Source: VRUE01 sp963702955 (GTDB taxonomy: Bacteria > Actinomycetota > Thermoleophilia > Solirubrobacterales > 70-9). Taken from it: 64,000 bases of DNA. Both the position numbers and the translations under genes were made by a program. The DNA is taken from positions 1,178,001-1,242,000 of the forward strand of contig OY969774.1 of the NCBI GenBank assembly GCA_963702955.1, read 5' to 3'. Within the stretch, counting starts at the first letter, position 1. Each line of letters starts with the position of its first letter. A model generated the notes under the pieces. That model ran no database searches. It was not told the DNA's origin and worked only from the letters and a program-made list of their open reading frames with translations. Shown here one piece after another: positions 57,759 to 64,000 of the stretch.

Positions 57759-58664
57759 CTAGAACGTCCTGTACCCCGAGGCCGAGGCCTCAGTGCGCGC
57801 CCACTCGGGCGCCGTCTCGTCGGCCGCCGCCAGCACCTCGCGCCGCGCCCGCTTGGCGGAAGCCTTGATCTCGTCCTCGGCGGCGCGACGCAACCGCTCC
57901 TCGCGCTGTTCGGCCTGGCCGCGGATGCGCTCCGACTCGGCTTGCAGCTGCTCCTCGGCCCGGGTCCGCGCCTTCTCCTCGGCCTCGCCTTCTACCTTCT
58001 CGACCAGCCTGCGAACCCGCTCCTCGGACTCGCGGCGCACGTCCTCGGTGCCCTGCATGACCCGCTCCTCGATCTCCGCCTCGAGCCGCACGGCTATCTC
58101 GTGCGCCTCGGCGGCCTTGGCCTCGGCCTCGGCGGCGCGCTGCTCGGCGGCCGCCACGCGACGGTCGGCCTCCTGCTGGGCCTTTTCGAGCACCTCGCGG
58201 GTGCGCTCCGAAGCCTGTTTTTCGGTCCGCTTTACCGCCGCTTCGAGAGTCTGGTCGGCCTGCGCCTTGTTCGCGGTCATCTGCGTGGTCAGCGCCTCGC
58301 GGTCGGCCTCGGCGCGCTTCTGGGCCCGCTCAAAGGCCTGCTCGGAGCGCAGCCTGCCGTCCTCGGCGCGGGCGGCGCGGATCTCGGCCTCACGGCGCAT
58401 GGCGCGTTCGGCGGCGATCCGCTCGCGGCCCTCCTCGCCCAGCTTGCGCAGCGCCGTCATCGCCCGCTCCTTCACCTCCGCGCGAACCCGCCCGGCGCGC
58501 GCGTCGGCGTCCGCCGCACGCTTCTCGGCCTCGGCCAGGCGTCGCTCGGCCTCGCCGACGCGCTCCTCGCCGACCCGGACCCACTGCAGCGCCTGCTCGG
58601 CGACGCCGTGCATCTGCTCCGTCGCCTCGCCGATCGCCGTCAGTCGCACCGCGGGTTTGCCCAT
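57759..58664 (-). CDS. long coiled-coil protein
   Basis: 301 residues from ATG 58664 (the frame is open to 58718). After MGKPAVRLTAIGEATEQMHG the chain is an almost unbroken Ala/Glu/Arg-rich coiled coil with a C-terminal SGYRTF. It has no signal peptide and no membrane helix. It could be a cytoskeletal or scaffold protein. It lies upstream of cysS on the same strand, 27 bases away. No family recognised beyond the coiled coil. Confidence 0.7.
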   Translation of the reverse strand: MGKPAVRLTAIGEATEQMHGVAEQALQWVRVGEERVGEAERRLAEAEKRAADADARAGRVRAEVKERAMTALRKLGEEGRERIAAERAMRREAEIRAARAEDGRLRSEQAFERAQKRAEADREALTTQMTANKAQADQTLEAAVKRTEKQASERTREVLEKAQQEADRRVAAAEQRAAEAEAKAAEAHEIAVRLEAEIEERVMQGTEDVRRESEERVRRLVEKVEGEAEEKARTRAEEQLQAESERIRGQAEQREERLRRAAEDEIKASAKRARREVLAAADETAPEWARTEASASGYRTF

Positions 58665-58743
58665 GCCGAAGCAAGCTACTACCCGTCGCGGAAGCCCCGC
58701 CTCCGATGTTGCCGTCAATCCCGCAATTAGCGGACGGCGCTGC

Positions 58744-60396
58744 TCAGACCGACTTCTCGGCCTCCTGCGCGTGCAGCTCGCGCTTGAGGATCTTGCCGCT
58801 GGCGTTGCGCGGCAGCTCGTCGATGAACTCGAATTCGCGCGGCGCCTTGTAGGCGGCGAGGTTGGCCTTGACGTGGGCTTTCAGCTCGTCGGCGGAGACC
58901 TCCACCTCGGCCGACGCCACTACGAAGGCCTTCAGCCGCTGCCCGAACTCCTCGTCCTCGACTCCGATCACCGCCACCTCCACCACCGACTCGTGGTCGG
59001 CCAGCAGATCCTCGACCTCGCGCGGGAAGACGTTCTCACCGCCGGAGACGATCATCTCGTCGTCGCGGCCGTCGACGAAGAGGCGCCCGGCCGGGTCGAA
59101 GTGGCCGACGTCGCCGCTGGAGAGCAGACCGTCGATCGTCTCCTTGCCGCCGCCGCCGGTGTAGCCCTCGAAGGACATCTCGTTGCCGACGAAGATCCGC
59201 CCCACCTCGCCTCGCGTCACCGGCCGGCCCTGCTCGTCGTAGATCCCGACCACGGTGCCACGCGGCGGCCGGCCGGCGGTGCCGGGCGCCGCCCGCAGGT
59301 CCTCGGGGGTGGCGACGGTCGCGTAGGCGACCTCGGTCGAGCCGTAGAGGTTGTAGACGCTGTCGCCGAAGCGGTCCATCCAGGCGAGCGCCAGCTCCCC
59401 TGGCAGCGCCGAGCCCGAGAGTGCGGTGATCCGCAGCGAGGAGAGGTCGTAGGAAGCGAGCGTCTCCTCGGGAAGCAGGAGGATGCGCTGGATCATCACC
59501 GGCACCACGGCGAGCACCTGGGCGCGGTGCTCCTGCACCGCCTCCAGCGTCCCCTCCGGGTCGAAGCGTCGCCGCAGCACGATCGTCGAGGCGGTCGGCA
59601 GGCTCATGATGAAGTGGAAGAAGCCCCAGGAGTGGAACAGCGGCGCGGCGATCATCATCGTCTCGCGGCTGCGATAGGGGATCTTGTCGATCAGCGCCGC
59701 CACCGCGAGCAGCCCGTCGGGACTGGAGCGCTGCGCCCCCTTCGGCGTCCCGGTGGTGCCCGAGGTGAGGATCACGAAGCGCGGCTTGTCGGGCGGCGGC
59801 TTCAGGTCGGAGTCGTCGCCCGCCGAGGCGATCAGCGAGTCGAGCGTCGGCGCCGCGGGCTCGCCGTCGACCCAGCCGACCACCCGCTGCACGCTGCTGT
59901 CGACGCCGTCGAGCAGCTCCGTGAACTCCTCGTCGTAGACGAGCGCCTTGGGACCCTCGCGCCGCGTCACCTCGACCAGCTGGGGGCCGGCGAACATCGT
60001 GTTGAGGTAGAGGGCGCTGGCGCCGATCTTGGCCGCGGCGAGCGTCGCCTCGATGAAGCCGCGATGGTTGCGGCACATGATCCCGACCCCGTCGCCGTAG
60101 CCGATCCCCATCCGCTCGAAGGCGTGGGCGAGAGCGTTGGAGCGGCGGTGCAGCTGTTCGAAGGTGAGCGAGCCGAGCTCGTCGATCAGCGCTGTCTCGT
60201 GCGGGTAGTGGATCGCCGCAGTCGTGATGCCGAGGGCAGGCGAGGCGCCCCAGCGCAGGAAGGCGGAAACGACCTTGACGGACTTGTCGGGGCGGTGCGG
60301 GGCGAGAATGCCGGCCTCGCGCAGAACCTTCACCTCGAATGCTTTGTCCGAGGCCTTCTGCCGCGCCGCCGCCGTGATCGATCCGAGCTTGCCCAT
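58744..60396 (-). CDS. AMP-dependent acyl-CoA synthetase
   Basis: 550 residues. The ANL-superfamily motifs are FVILTSGTTGTPKGAQ (P-loop, A3), LYGSTEVAY (A5), DGRDDEMIVSGGENVFPREVEDLL (hinge and A8) and the A10 lysine in LPRNASGKILKREL. It activates a carboxylate, probably a fatty acid, to its CoA ester, and may feed the beta-oxidation enzymes encoded elsewhere in the window. ATG 60396. The N-terminal 50 residues are an extra helical segment. Confidence 0.93.
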   Translation of the reverse strand: MGKLGSITAAARQKASDKAFEVKVLREAGILAPHRPDKSVKVVSAFLRWGASPALGITTAAIHYPHETALIDELGSLTFEQLHRRSNALAHAFERMGIGYGDGVGIMCRNHRGFIEATLAAAKIGASALYLNTMFAGPQLVEVTRREGPKALVYDEEFTELLDGVDSSVQRVVGWVDGEPAAPTLDSLIASAGDDSDLKPPPDKPRFVILTSGTTGTPKGAQRSSPDGLLAVAALIDKIPYRSRETMMIAAPLFHSWGFFHFIMSLPTASTIVLRRRFDPEGTLEAVQEHRAQVLAVVPVMIQRILLLPEETLASYDLSSLRITALSGSALPGELALAWMDRFGDSVYNLYGSTEVAYATVATPEDLRAAPGTAGRPPRGTVVGIYDEQGRPVTRGEVGRIFVGNEMSFEGYTGGGGKETIDGLLSSGDVGHFDPAGRLFVDGRDDEMIVSGGENVFPREVEDLLADHESVVEVAVIGVEDEEFGQRLKAFVVASAEVEVSADELKAHVKANLAAYKAPREFEFIDELPRNASGKILKRELHAQEAEKSV

Positions 60397-60409
60397 CGAG
60401 CCGCGAAGC

Positions 60410-60868
60410 CTATTCGCTCTCCACCGAAGCCACCGCTATGCAGGCGATTCCCTCGCCGCGGCCGATCCAGCCCATGCCCTCGTTGCTCGTCGCCTTGACA
60501 CTGACCCGGGCCGAGGTCGCCTCGGCGACGATCCGCTCCATCTCACCGCGGTAGGGCGCCAGCCGCGGCTGCTCGCAGATCACCGTCACGTCGATGTTGA
60601 CGATGCGGCCGCCGATCGTGCCGACCACGGTGCGCAGCAGGTCGATCGAGTCGGCGCCTCGCCAGAGATCGTCGTCGTCGGGGAAGAGGGTGCCGATGTC
60701 GCCTTCCCCGGCGGCGCCGAGCAGGGCGTCGATCGCCGCGTGGGCGACCACGTCGGCATCGGAGTGACCGCCGAGGCCGCGCTCGTGCTCGATCTCGACC
60801 CCACCGAGGATCAGCGGCCGATCGTCTGCGAAGCGGTGGCTGTCGTATCCGATTCCGACCGGGGACAT
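60410..60868 (-). CDS. ispF: 2-C-methyl-D-erythritol 2,4-cyclodiphosphate synthase
   Basis: 152 residues, the usual length. Zinc ligands are in GIGYDSHRF (Asp8, His10) and GGHSDADVVAHAAIDALLGA (His42 region); the CDP-binding signature is ATSNEGMGWIGRGEGIAC. It catalyses the cyclisation step of the MEP isoprenoid pathway. ispD, two steps earlier in the pathway, lies 2.1 kb upstream on the same strand but with two plus-strand genes between them. Confidence 0.96.
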   Translation of the reverse strand: MSPVGIGYDSHRFADDRPLILGGVEIEHERGLGGHSDADVVAHAAIDALLGAAGEGDIGTLFPDDDDLWRGADSIDLLRTVVGTIGGRIVNIDVTVICEQPRLAPYRGEMERIVAEATSARVSVKATSNEGMGWIGRGEGIACIAVASVESE

Positions 60869-60869
60869 A

Positions 60870-61715
60870 TCAGCGATTCTCGCCTACCCGGGCGCCCAGG
60901 GGCTCCAATCGCCGCCGCCGGCCCTCGAAGACGCAGATCTCCCCCACCCCGAGGCGCTCCAGCAGCTCGATCGCCCGCTCGTAGCCGAAGCCGACCTGCT
61001 CGGGCAGGTGGGCGTCGGAGGAGAGCGCAAAGGGGACCCCGGCATCGACGAAGAGTGCGGCCAGCGCGGGTGCCGGGTAAAGCTCGCCGACCGGTTTGCG
61101 CAGGCCGGCGGTCGAGAGCTCGACCGCGATCCCGCTCGCCGCGATCGCCTCCACCGCCGGCTCGTAGAAGAAGCGCGGGTCGCGGTCAGGGAGCGGCCGG
61201 CCGCGACCCCAGACCTTGACCAGGTCGGGGTGGGCGAGGATGTCGAAGAGGCCGGAGCGGGCGCACTCGGCGAGCGCCTCGAAGTAGCGGCGCCAGATCT
61301 CGTCGGCGTCGCCGTCTCCCTTCCAGACGTCCCAGCCCTCGTGGTCGACCGCCGCCTCGCCGACGAAATGGACCGAGCCGACGACGTAGTCGAAGTCGTG
61401 GGCATCGAGCAGCGCCGCGGTGCGCCCCTCGGCGCCGGGGACGAAATCGCACTCGATCCCGACCTTCAGGCCGGCCTCGCGAGCAAACGCGCAGTAGGCG
61501 TCGAGGTCGTCGCTTGCCTGCTCCTGCCAGAAAGGATGGCGCCAGATCTCCAGCGCCTCGGTAAAGCGGTAGACGTGCTCGGAGACGCCGAGCTCCTCGA
61601 CGCCGGCGGCGACGGCCGCCTCGCGGTAACGCTCGACGTTCGCCGCGGTGAAGTAGCGCTCCGGCGGCGTGTCCGGCTCGTCCGGCCGCAGATGCAGGTG
61701 GTAGTCGGTCAGCAC
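60870..61715 (-). CDS. PHP-family histidinol-phosphatase-like hydrolase
   Basis: 281 residues from GTG 61715. The trinuclear-metal motifs of PHP phosphatases are visible: DYHLHLRP (first HxH), GVSEHVYRF, GIECDFVPGAEG, GSVHFVGE, ILAHPDLVKVWGR and SSDAHLPEQVG. HisK-type histidinol-phosphate phosphatase is the most likely activity, but other PHP phosphoesterases cannot be excluded because no his genes are nearby. It ends one base before the ispF start. Confidence 0.85.
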   Translation of the reverse strand: MLTDYHLHLRPDEPDTPPERYFTAANVERYREAAVAAGVEELGVSEHVYRFTEALEIWRHPFWQEQASDDLDAYCAFAREAGLKVGIECDFVPGAEGRTAALLDAHDFDYVVGSVHFVGEAAVDHEGWDVWKGDGDADEIWRRYFEALAECARSGLFDILAHPDLVKVWGRGRPLPDRDPRFFYEPAVEAIAASGIAVELSTAGLRKPVGELYPAPALAALFVDAGVPFALSSDAHLPEQVGFGYERAIELLERLGVGEICVFEGRRRRLEPLGARVGENR

Positions 61716-61757
61716 CAGCCCAACGTTACGGCCTGGGGACGTGCGTAGGATCGCGGC

Positions 61758-62750
61758 ATGGTGCATCTGCGGATCGTCGTTCCCGGCTCGCTCTCCGAGC
61801 GTGTCGTTGACCTGCTCGAAGCGACCCCTTCGGTCTCGAGCCTGGCGCTGCTCGATGGTGCGGCGCGCAAGCCGCCCGGCGACGTCGTCCTCTGCGACGT
61901 CGCCCGCGAGGACGCCAGCGTCGTGATCGCCGACCTGCGCGAGCTCGGCGTCGTCGAGGAGGGATCGATCTCGCTCGAGGAGATCGACTCGCAGATCTCC
62001 GCCGCCGCTGACCGGGCCGAGCACGCCACCCCCGGGATGGCCGGCGACTCGGTCGTCTGGGAGGAGGTCGAATCGCGCACCTCGGAGACGATCGAGCTGA
62101 ACGCCAACTTCCTCGCCTTCATGGTCCTCGCCTGCCTGATCGCCTCGGTCGGGGTGATGCTGGGCCAGCCGGTGCTGATCGTCGGCGCGATGGTCGTCGG
62201 GCCCGAGTTCGGTCCCCTCGCCGGCCTCTGCGTGGCGATCGTGCAGCGGCGCGCCGACGTCGGCCTGCGCTCGCTGACCGCGCTCGCGGTCGGCTTCCCG
62301 CTCGGCATCACCGCCGCCTTCCTCTTCGGCCTCTTCGCCAAATGGACGGGCCTGATCGGCGCCGGCTTCCAGCTCGGCGACCACGCCCTCACCTCGTTCA
62401 TCTCCGAACCGAGCACCTTCTCCTTCATCGTCGCCCTCTTCGCCGGGGTCGCCGGGATGCTCTCGCTGACCGCCGCCAAGTCGGGAGCGCTGGTCGGGGT
62501 GCTGATCTCGGTGACGACGATCCCGGCCGCGGCGGCGATCGGCGTCGCCGCGGCCTTCGGCGACTGGTCCGACTGGCGCGGGGCGATCGCCCAGCTGGCG
62601 ATCAACCTCAGCGCGATCTCAATCGCCGGAGTAGCGACCCTGAGGGTGCAGCGACTCGTATACCGGCGCCGCCGCGACCGCCATCTCAGCGACGGCTCGC
62701 GCGCGGTCGCCGGACTGCCGACCGACGCACCGGGGCGGAGAGCGCGGTGA
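61758..62750 (+). CDS. DUF389 membrane protein
   Basis: 330 residues. A soluble ACT-like N-terminal domain (VHLRIVVPGSLSERVVDLLEA, about 1-95) is followed by six membrane helices starting at NANFLAFMVLACLIASVGVMLGQPVLIVGAMVVGPEFGPLAGL, the signature stretch of DUF389 proteins. The substrate is unknown; it is likely a transporter or channel. It ends in a GTGA overlap with a 50-residue membrane gene. Confidence 0.9.
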   Translation: MVHLRIVVPGSLSERVVDLLEATPSVSSLALLDGAARKPPGDVVLCDVAREDASVVIADLRELGVVEEGSISLEEIDSQISAAADRAEHATPGMAGDSVVWEEVESRTSETIELNANFLAFMVLACLIASVGVMLGQPVLIVGAMVVGPEFGPLAGLCVAIVQRRADVGLRSLTALAVGFPLGITAAFLFGLFAKWTGLIGAGFQLGDHALTSFISEPSTFSFIVALFAGVAGMLSLTAAKSGALVGVLISVTTIPAAAAIGVAAAFGDWSDWRGAIAQLAINLSAISIAGVATLRVQRLVYRRRRDRHLSDGSRAVAGLPTDAPGRRAR

Positions 62751-62899
62751 GCCCCACTCGCCAACTGGCGATCATGCTCGCCGCCTTCGCCGCCGGCACC
62801 GTGCTCGCCGCCCTGCTGGGCGCGATCAGCTTCGGCGCCGCCCTCGGAGTCGGCCAGCTCTTCTTCGCCGCCGCCCTGATCTGGGTCTTGCTGACCTAA
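62747..62899 (+). CDS. 50-residue membrane protein
   Basis: GTG 62747 overlaps the DUF389 stop (GTGA). The product is VSPTRQLAIMLAAFAAGTVLA followed by ALLGAISFGAALGVGQLFFAAALIWVLLT: two hydrophobic helices and almost nothing else. Translational coupling suggests a small partner of the DUF389 protein. It stops 2 bases before repeat C2. Confidence 0.65.
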   Translation: MSPTRQLAIMLAAFAAGTVLAALLGAISFGAALGVGQLFFAAALIWVLLT

Positions 62900-62901
62900 G
62901 A

Positions 62902-63011
62902 GGTCATCCCGGTAGGGGTGGAACGTCTTGTACTTTTTCGTCGCGCGCGGCGGGCGACAGCCCAACCCCGCCACACCGAAAAAGTTAAGTGGAACCCCTA
63001 CCGGGATGGCC
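62902..63011. repeat. family C hairpin element, copy C2
   Basis: 110 bp. Outer arms 62902-62919 and 62994-63011 pair over 18 positions (one G-T wobble). Inner arms ACTTTTTCG (62932-62940) and CGAAAAAGT (62977-62985) are perfect. GAACGTCTTGTACTTTTTCG and CGAAAAAGTTAAGTGG match C1. It lies between convergent genes and overlaps the ispD 3' end, supplying the last residues HPGRGST and the stop codon. Confidence 0.85.
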
Positions 63012-63704
63012 TCCAAGGAGCAGCTCGGCAACCCGCAGATCGAGCGGCGTCGTCACCTTGAGGTTCTCCGGCGGCGCCGGGTGGATCAGTACCCGTCCCC
63101 CGGCCGCCTCGACCAGCATCGCCTCGTCGGTCGCCGCCGCGACCGCGCCGGGATCGCCCGCCAGCGCAGCGCGCAGCGCCTCGACCCGGAACACCTGCGG
63201 CGTCTGCGCCGCCCACAGCCCCTCGCGGTCGATGGTTCGCTCCACCTCGATGGAAGGATTTGGGGCCCTATCGACCCCCAAATCCTTCAACTTGCCTGCC
63301 GGGGCAGCCCGCTTGATCGTGTCCGTCACCGGGGTGGCGGCGATCGCGCCGTCGGCCTCCTCGTCGGAGGCCAGGGTCGCGACCACGCCCTCGACGAGCC
63401 CGGGCGTCACCAGCGGCCGCGCCGCGTCGTGGATCGCGACCAGCTCGGTGCCCACGGCCTCGAGCGCGTTGGCGACCGATTGCGAGCGGGTGGCGCCGCC
63501 CTCGACCACGCCGAGGTCGTGCCCGCCCAGCTCGTGGACGTGCCCGGGAGGGCAGGCGACGACGATCGAGCGCACGCCCGCCGCCGCCCGCAGAGCGGCG
63601 ATCGACCACTCGACCAGCGGCCTTCCGGCCAGCGGGACGAAGGCCTTCGGGCCGCCGGCTCCGAGTCGCTCCCCGGAGCCGGCGGCCGCAACGACCGCGG
63701 TGAC
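62985..63704 (-). CDS. ispD: 2-C-methyl-D-erythritol 4-phosphate cytidylyltransferase; no canonical start codon
   Basis: About 239 residues. The CTP-binding loop VVAAAGSGERLGAGGPKAF, LAGRPLVEWSIAAL, HDAARPLV, ATPVTDTIKRA and DREGLWAAQTPQVF are all in one frame. The reading frame reaches back to GTC 63704 (SVTAVVAAAG), but no ATG, GTG or TTG precedes the CTP loop in this frame; the first GTG is at 63575, after the loop. The frame is +1 relative to the upstream carD, whose TAG lies 17 bases before. The element B2 adds about 13 residues (KDLGVDRAPNPS) before the QTPQ motif, and C2 forms the C-terminus. Confidence 0.85.
   Translation of the reverse strand, partial: VTAVVAAAGSGERLGAGGPKAFVPLAGRPLVEWSIAALRAAAGVRSIVVACPPGHVHELGGHDLGVVEGGATRSQSVANALEAVGTELVAIHDAARPLVTPGLVEGVVATLASDEEADGAIAATPVTDTIKRAAPAGKLKDLGVDRAPNPSIEVERTIDREGLWAAQTPQVFRVEALRAALAGDPGAVAAATDEAMLVEAAGGRVLIHPAPPENLKVTTPLDLRVAELLLGGHPGRGST
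63251..63290 (-). repeat. family B palindrome, copy B2, inside ispD
   Basis: 40 bp. Arms GAAGGATTTGGGG (63253-63265) and CCCCAAATCCTTC (63276-63288) are perfect, with an imperfect centre CCCTATCGAC. It is aligned end to end with B1 (45263-45302), with a paired C/G to G/C exchange in the arms. In the ispD frame it reads KDLGVDRAPNPS, a segment extra to the usual IspD sequence. Confidence 0.8.
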
Positions 63705-63720
63705 GGACGCTGCGCTGGGG

Positions 63721-64000
63721 CTACGCCGTGGCGGCGAAGCGCTCCTCCAGCAGCCCGTCCAGGTACTCCTCCGCGCCTTCCTCGTCCTTGTCGAGCGCGT
63801 ACATGAACTCCGACGCGAGGATCTTCTTGGCCCGCGTGTACATCTGCTTCTCGCCGGTGGAGAGGCCCTTCTCCATCTCGCGAATCGCCAGGTTGCGAAC
63901 CACCTCGGCCAGCTCGAACACGTCGCCGGTCTTGATCTTCTCGCGGTTGTACTTGAAGCGCCGGTTCCAGTTCTTCGGCATCTCCGAGACGTCGTCGGTG
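63721..64000 (-). CDS. carD: CarD-family transcription regulator (partial)
   Basis: The last 92 residues of a CarD/CdnL-like protein; the frame runs off the right edge. The C-terminal helical domain is clear: NWNRRFKYNREKIKTGDVFELAEVVRNLAIREMEKGLSTGEKQMYTRAKKILASEF, with the conserved W of NWNRR that stabilises the open complex by wedging into promoter DNA. The N-terminal RNA-polymerase-binding domain lies outside. It is followed by ispD, in whose frame no proper start exists. Confidence 0.92.
   Translation of the reverse strand, partial: TDDVSEMPKNWNRRFKYNREKIKTGDVFELAEVVRNLAIREMEKGLSTGEKQMYTRAKKILASEFMYALDKDEEGAEEYLDGLLEERFAATA

Overview
The window is a 64 kb stretch of very GC-rich, gene-dense chromosome. 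It looks like a deep-branching actinobacterium, most likely Thermoleophilia/Solirubrobacterales. Supporting this are a CarD-type regulator, a MarP-like CvpA-trypsin protease, an F420-type luciferase-like oxidoreductase, paired FadE dehydrogenases, CwBR2-type surface protein, HxlR regulator, a SigH-like sigma factor and heavy use of GTG/TTG starts with 4-bp start/stop overlaps. I see no plasmid, prophage, transposase or CRISPR. The taxonomic call is inference from gene content only.

Layout. 1-3.9 kb: partial gene, HAD phosphatase, XRE regulator, a 19-codon small ORF with a strong Shine-Dalgarno, a tandem-duplicated winged-helix protein and a string of stem-loops. 3.9-12 kb: AddB-like and AddA-like recombination nuclease/helicase, then convergent xseBA. 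12-17.6 kb: HxlR regulator, MarP-like protease, penicillin-binding protein, lipoprotein, SRPBCC and FHA proteins. 17.6-24 kb: gltB, cupin, beta-propeller protein. 24-28.3 kb: lysA-hom-thrC-thrB. 28.4-33.8 kb: M23 peptidase, acyl-CoA dehydrogenase, cell-wall-binding protein, a metallo-beta-lactamase remnant. 34-41 kb: an alkyltransferase-like protein and a lipid-degradation block (F420 oxidoreductase, two FadE, thiolase, 3-hydroxyacyl-CoA dehydrogenase). 41-46 kb: CNNM/CorC protein, BtuF-like protein, rhomboid, ECF sigma factor. 46-54.7 kb: PlsC-GpsA fusion, maleylacetate reductase with a ring-cleaving dioxygenase, tRNA-Thr, several NAD(P)-binding proteins. 54.7-64 kb: SigH, RlmB, CysS, coiled-coil protein, acyl-CoA synthetase, IspF, PHP phosphatase, DUF389 protein, IspD, CarD.

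Working units. lysA-hom-thrC-thrB is an aspartate-family operon joined by overlapping start/stop codons. The acyl-CoA dehydrogenase at 31.7 kb and the thiolase at 40.1 kb share an identical TTGACTG-GT-CAGTCAA operator, which suggests one TetR-type repressor controls beta-oxidation genes here. IspD and IspF serve the MEP isoprenoid pathway. PlsC-GpsA joins two steps of phospholipid synthesis.

The most unusual content is a set of palindromic elements that ordinary annotation would miss. Family A (52 bp, three copies) lies in frame with coding sequence, once inside cysS. Family B (40 bp palindrome, two copies with a compensatory change) lies once between genes and once inside ispD. Families C and D (about 110-150 bp, two copies each) have conserved inner sequences closed by perfectly self-complementary arms that are unrelated between copies. 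A further palindrome sits inside the addA-like gene. cysS also has an in-frame UGA, and ispD has no canonical start codon for its conserved N-terminus.
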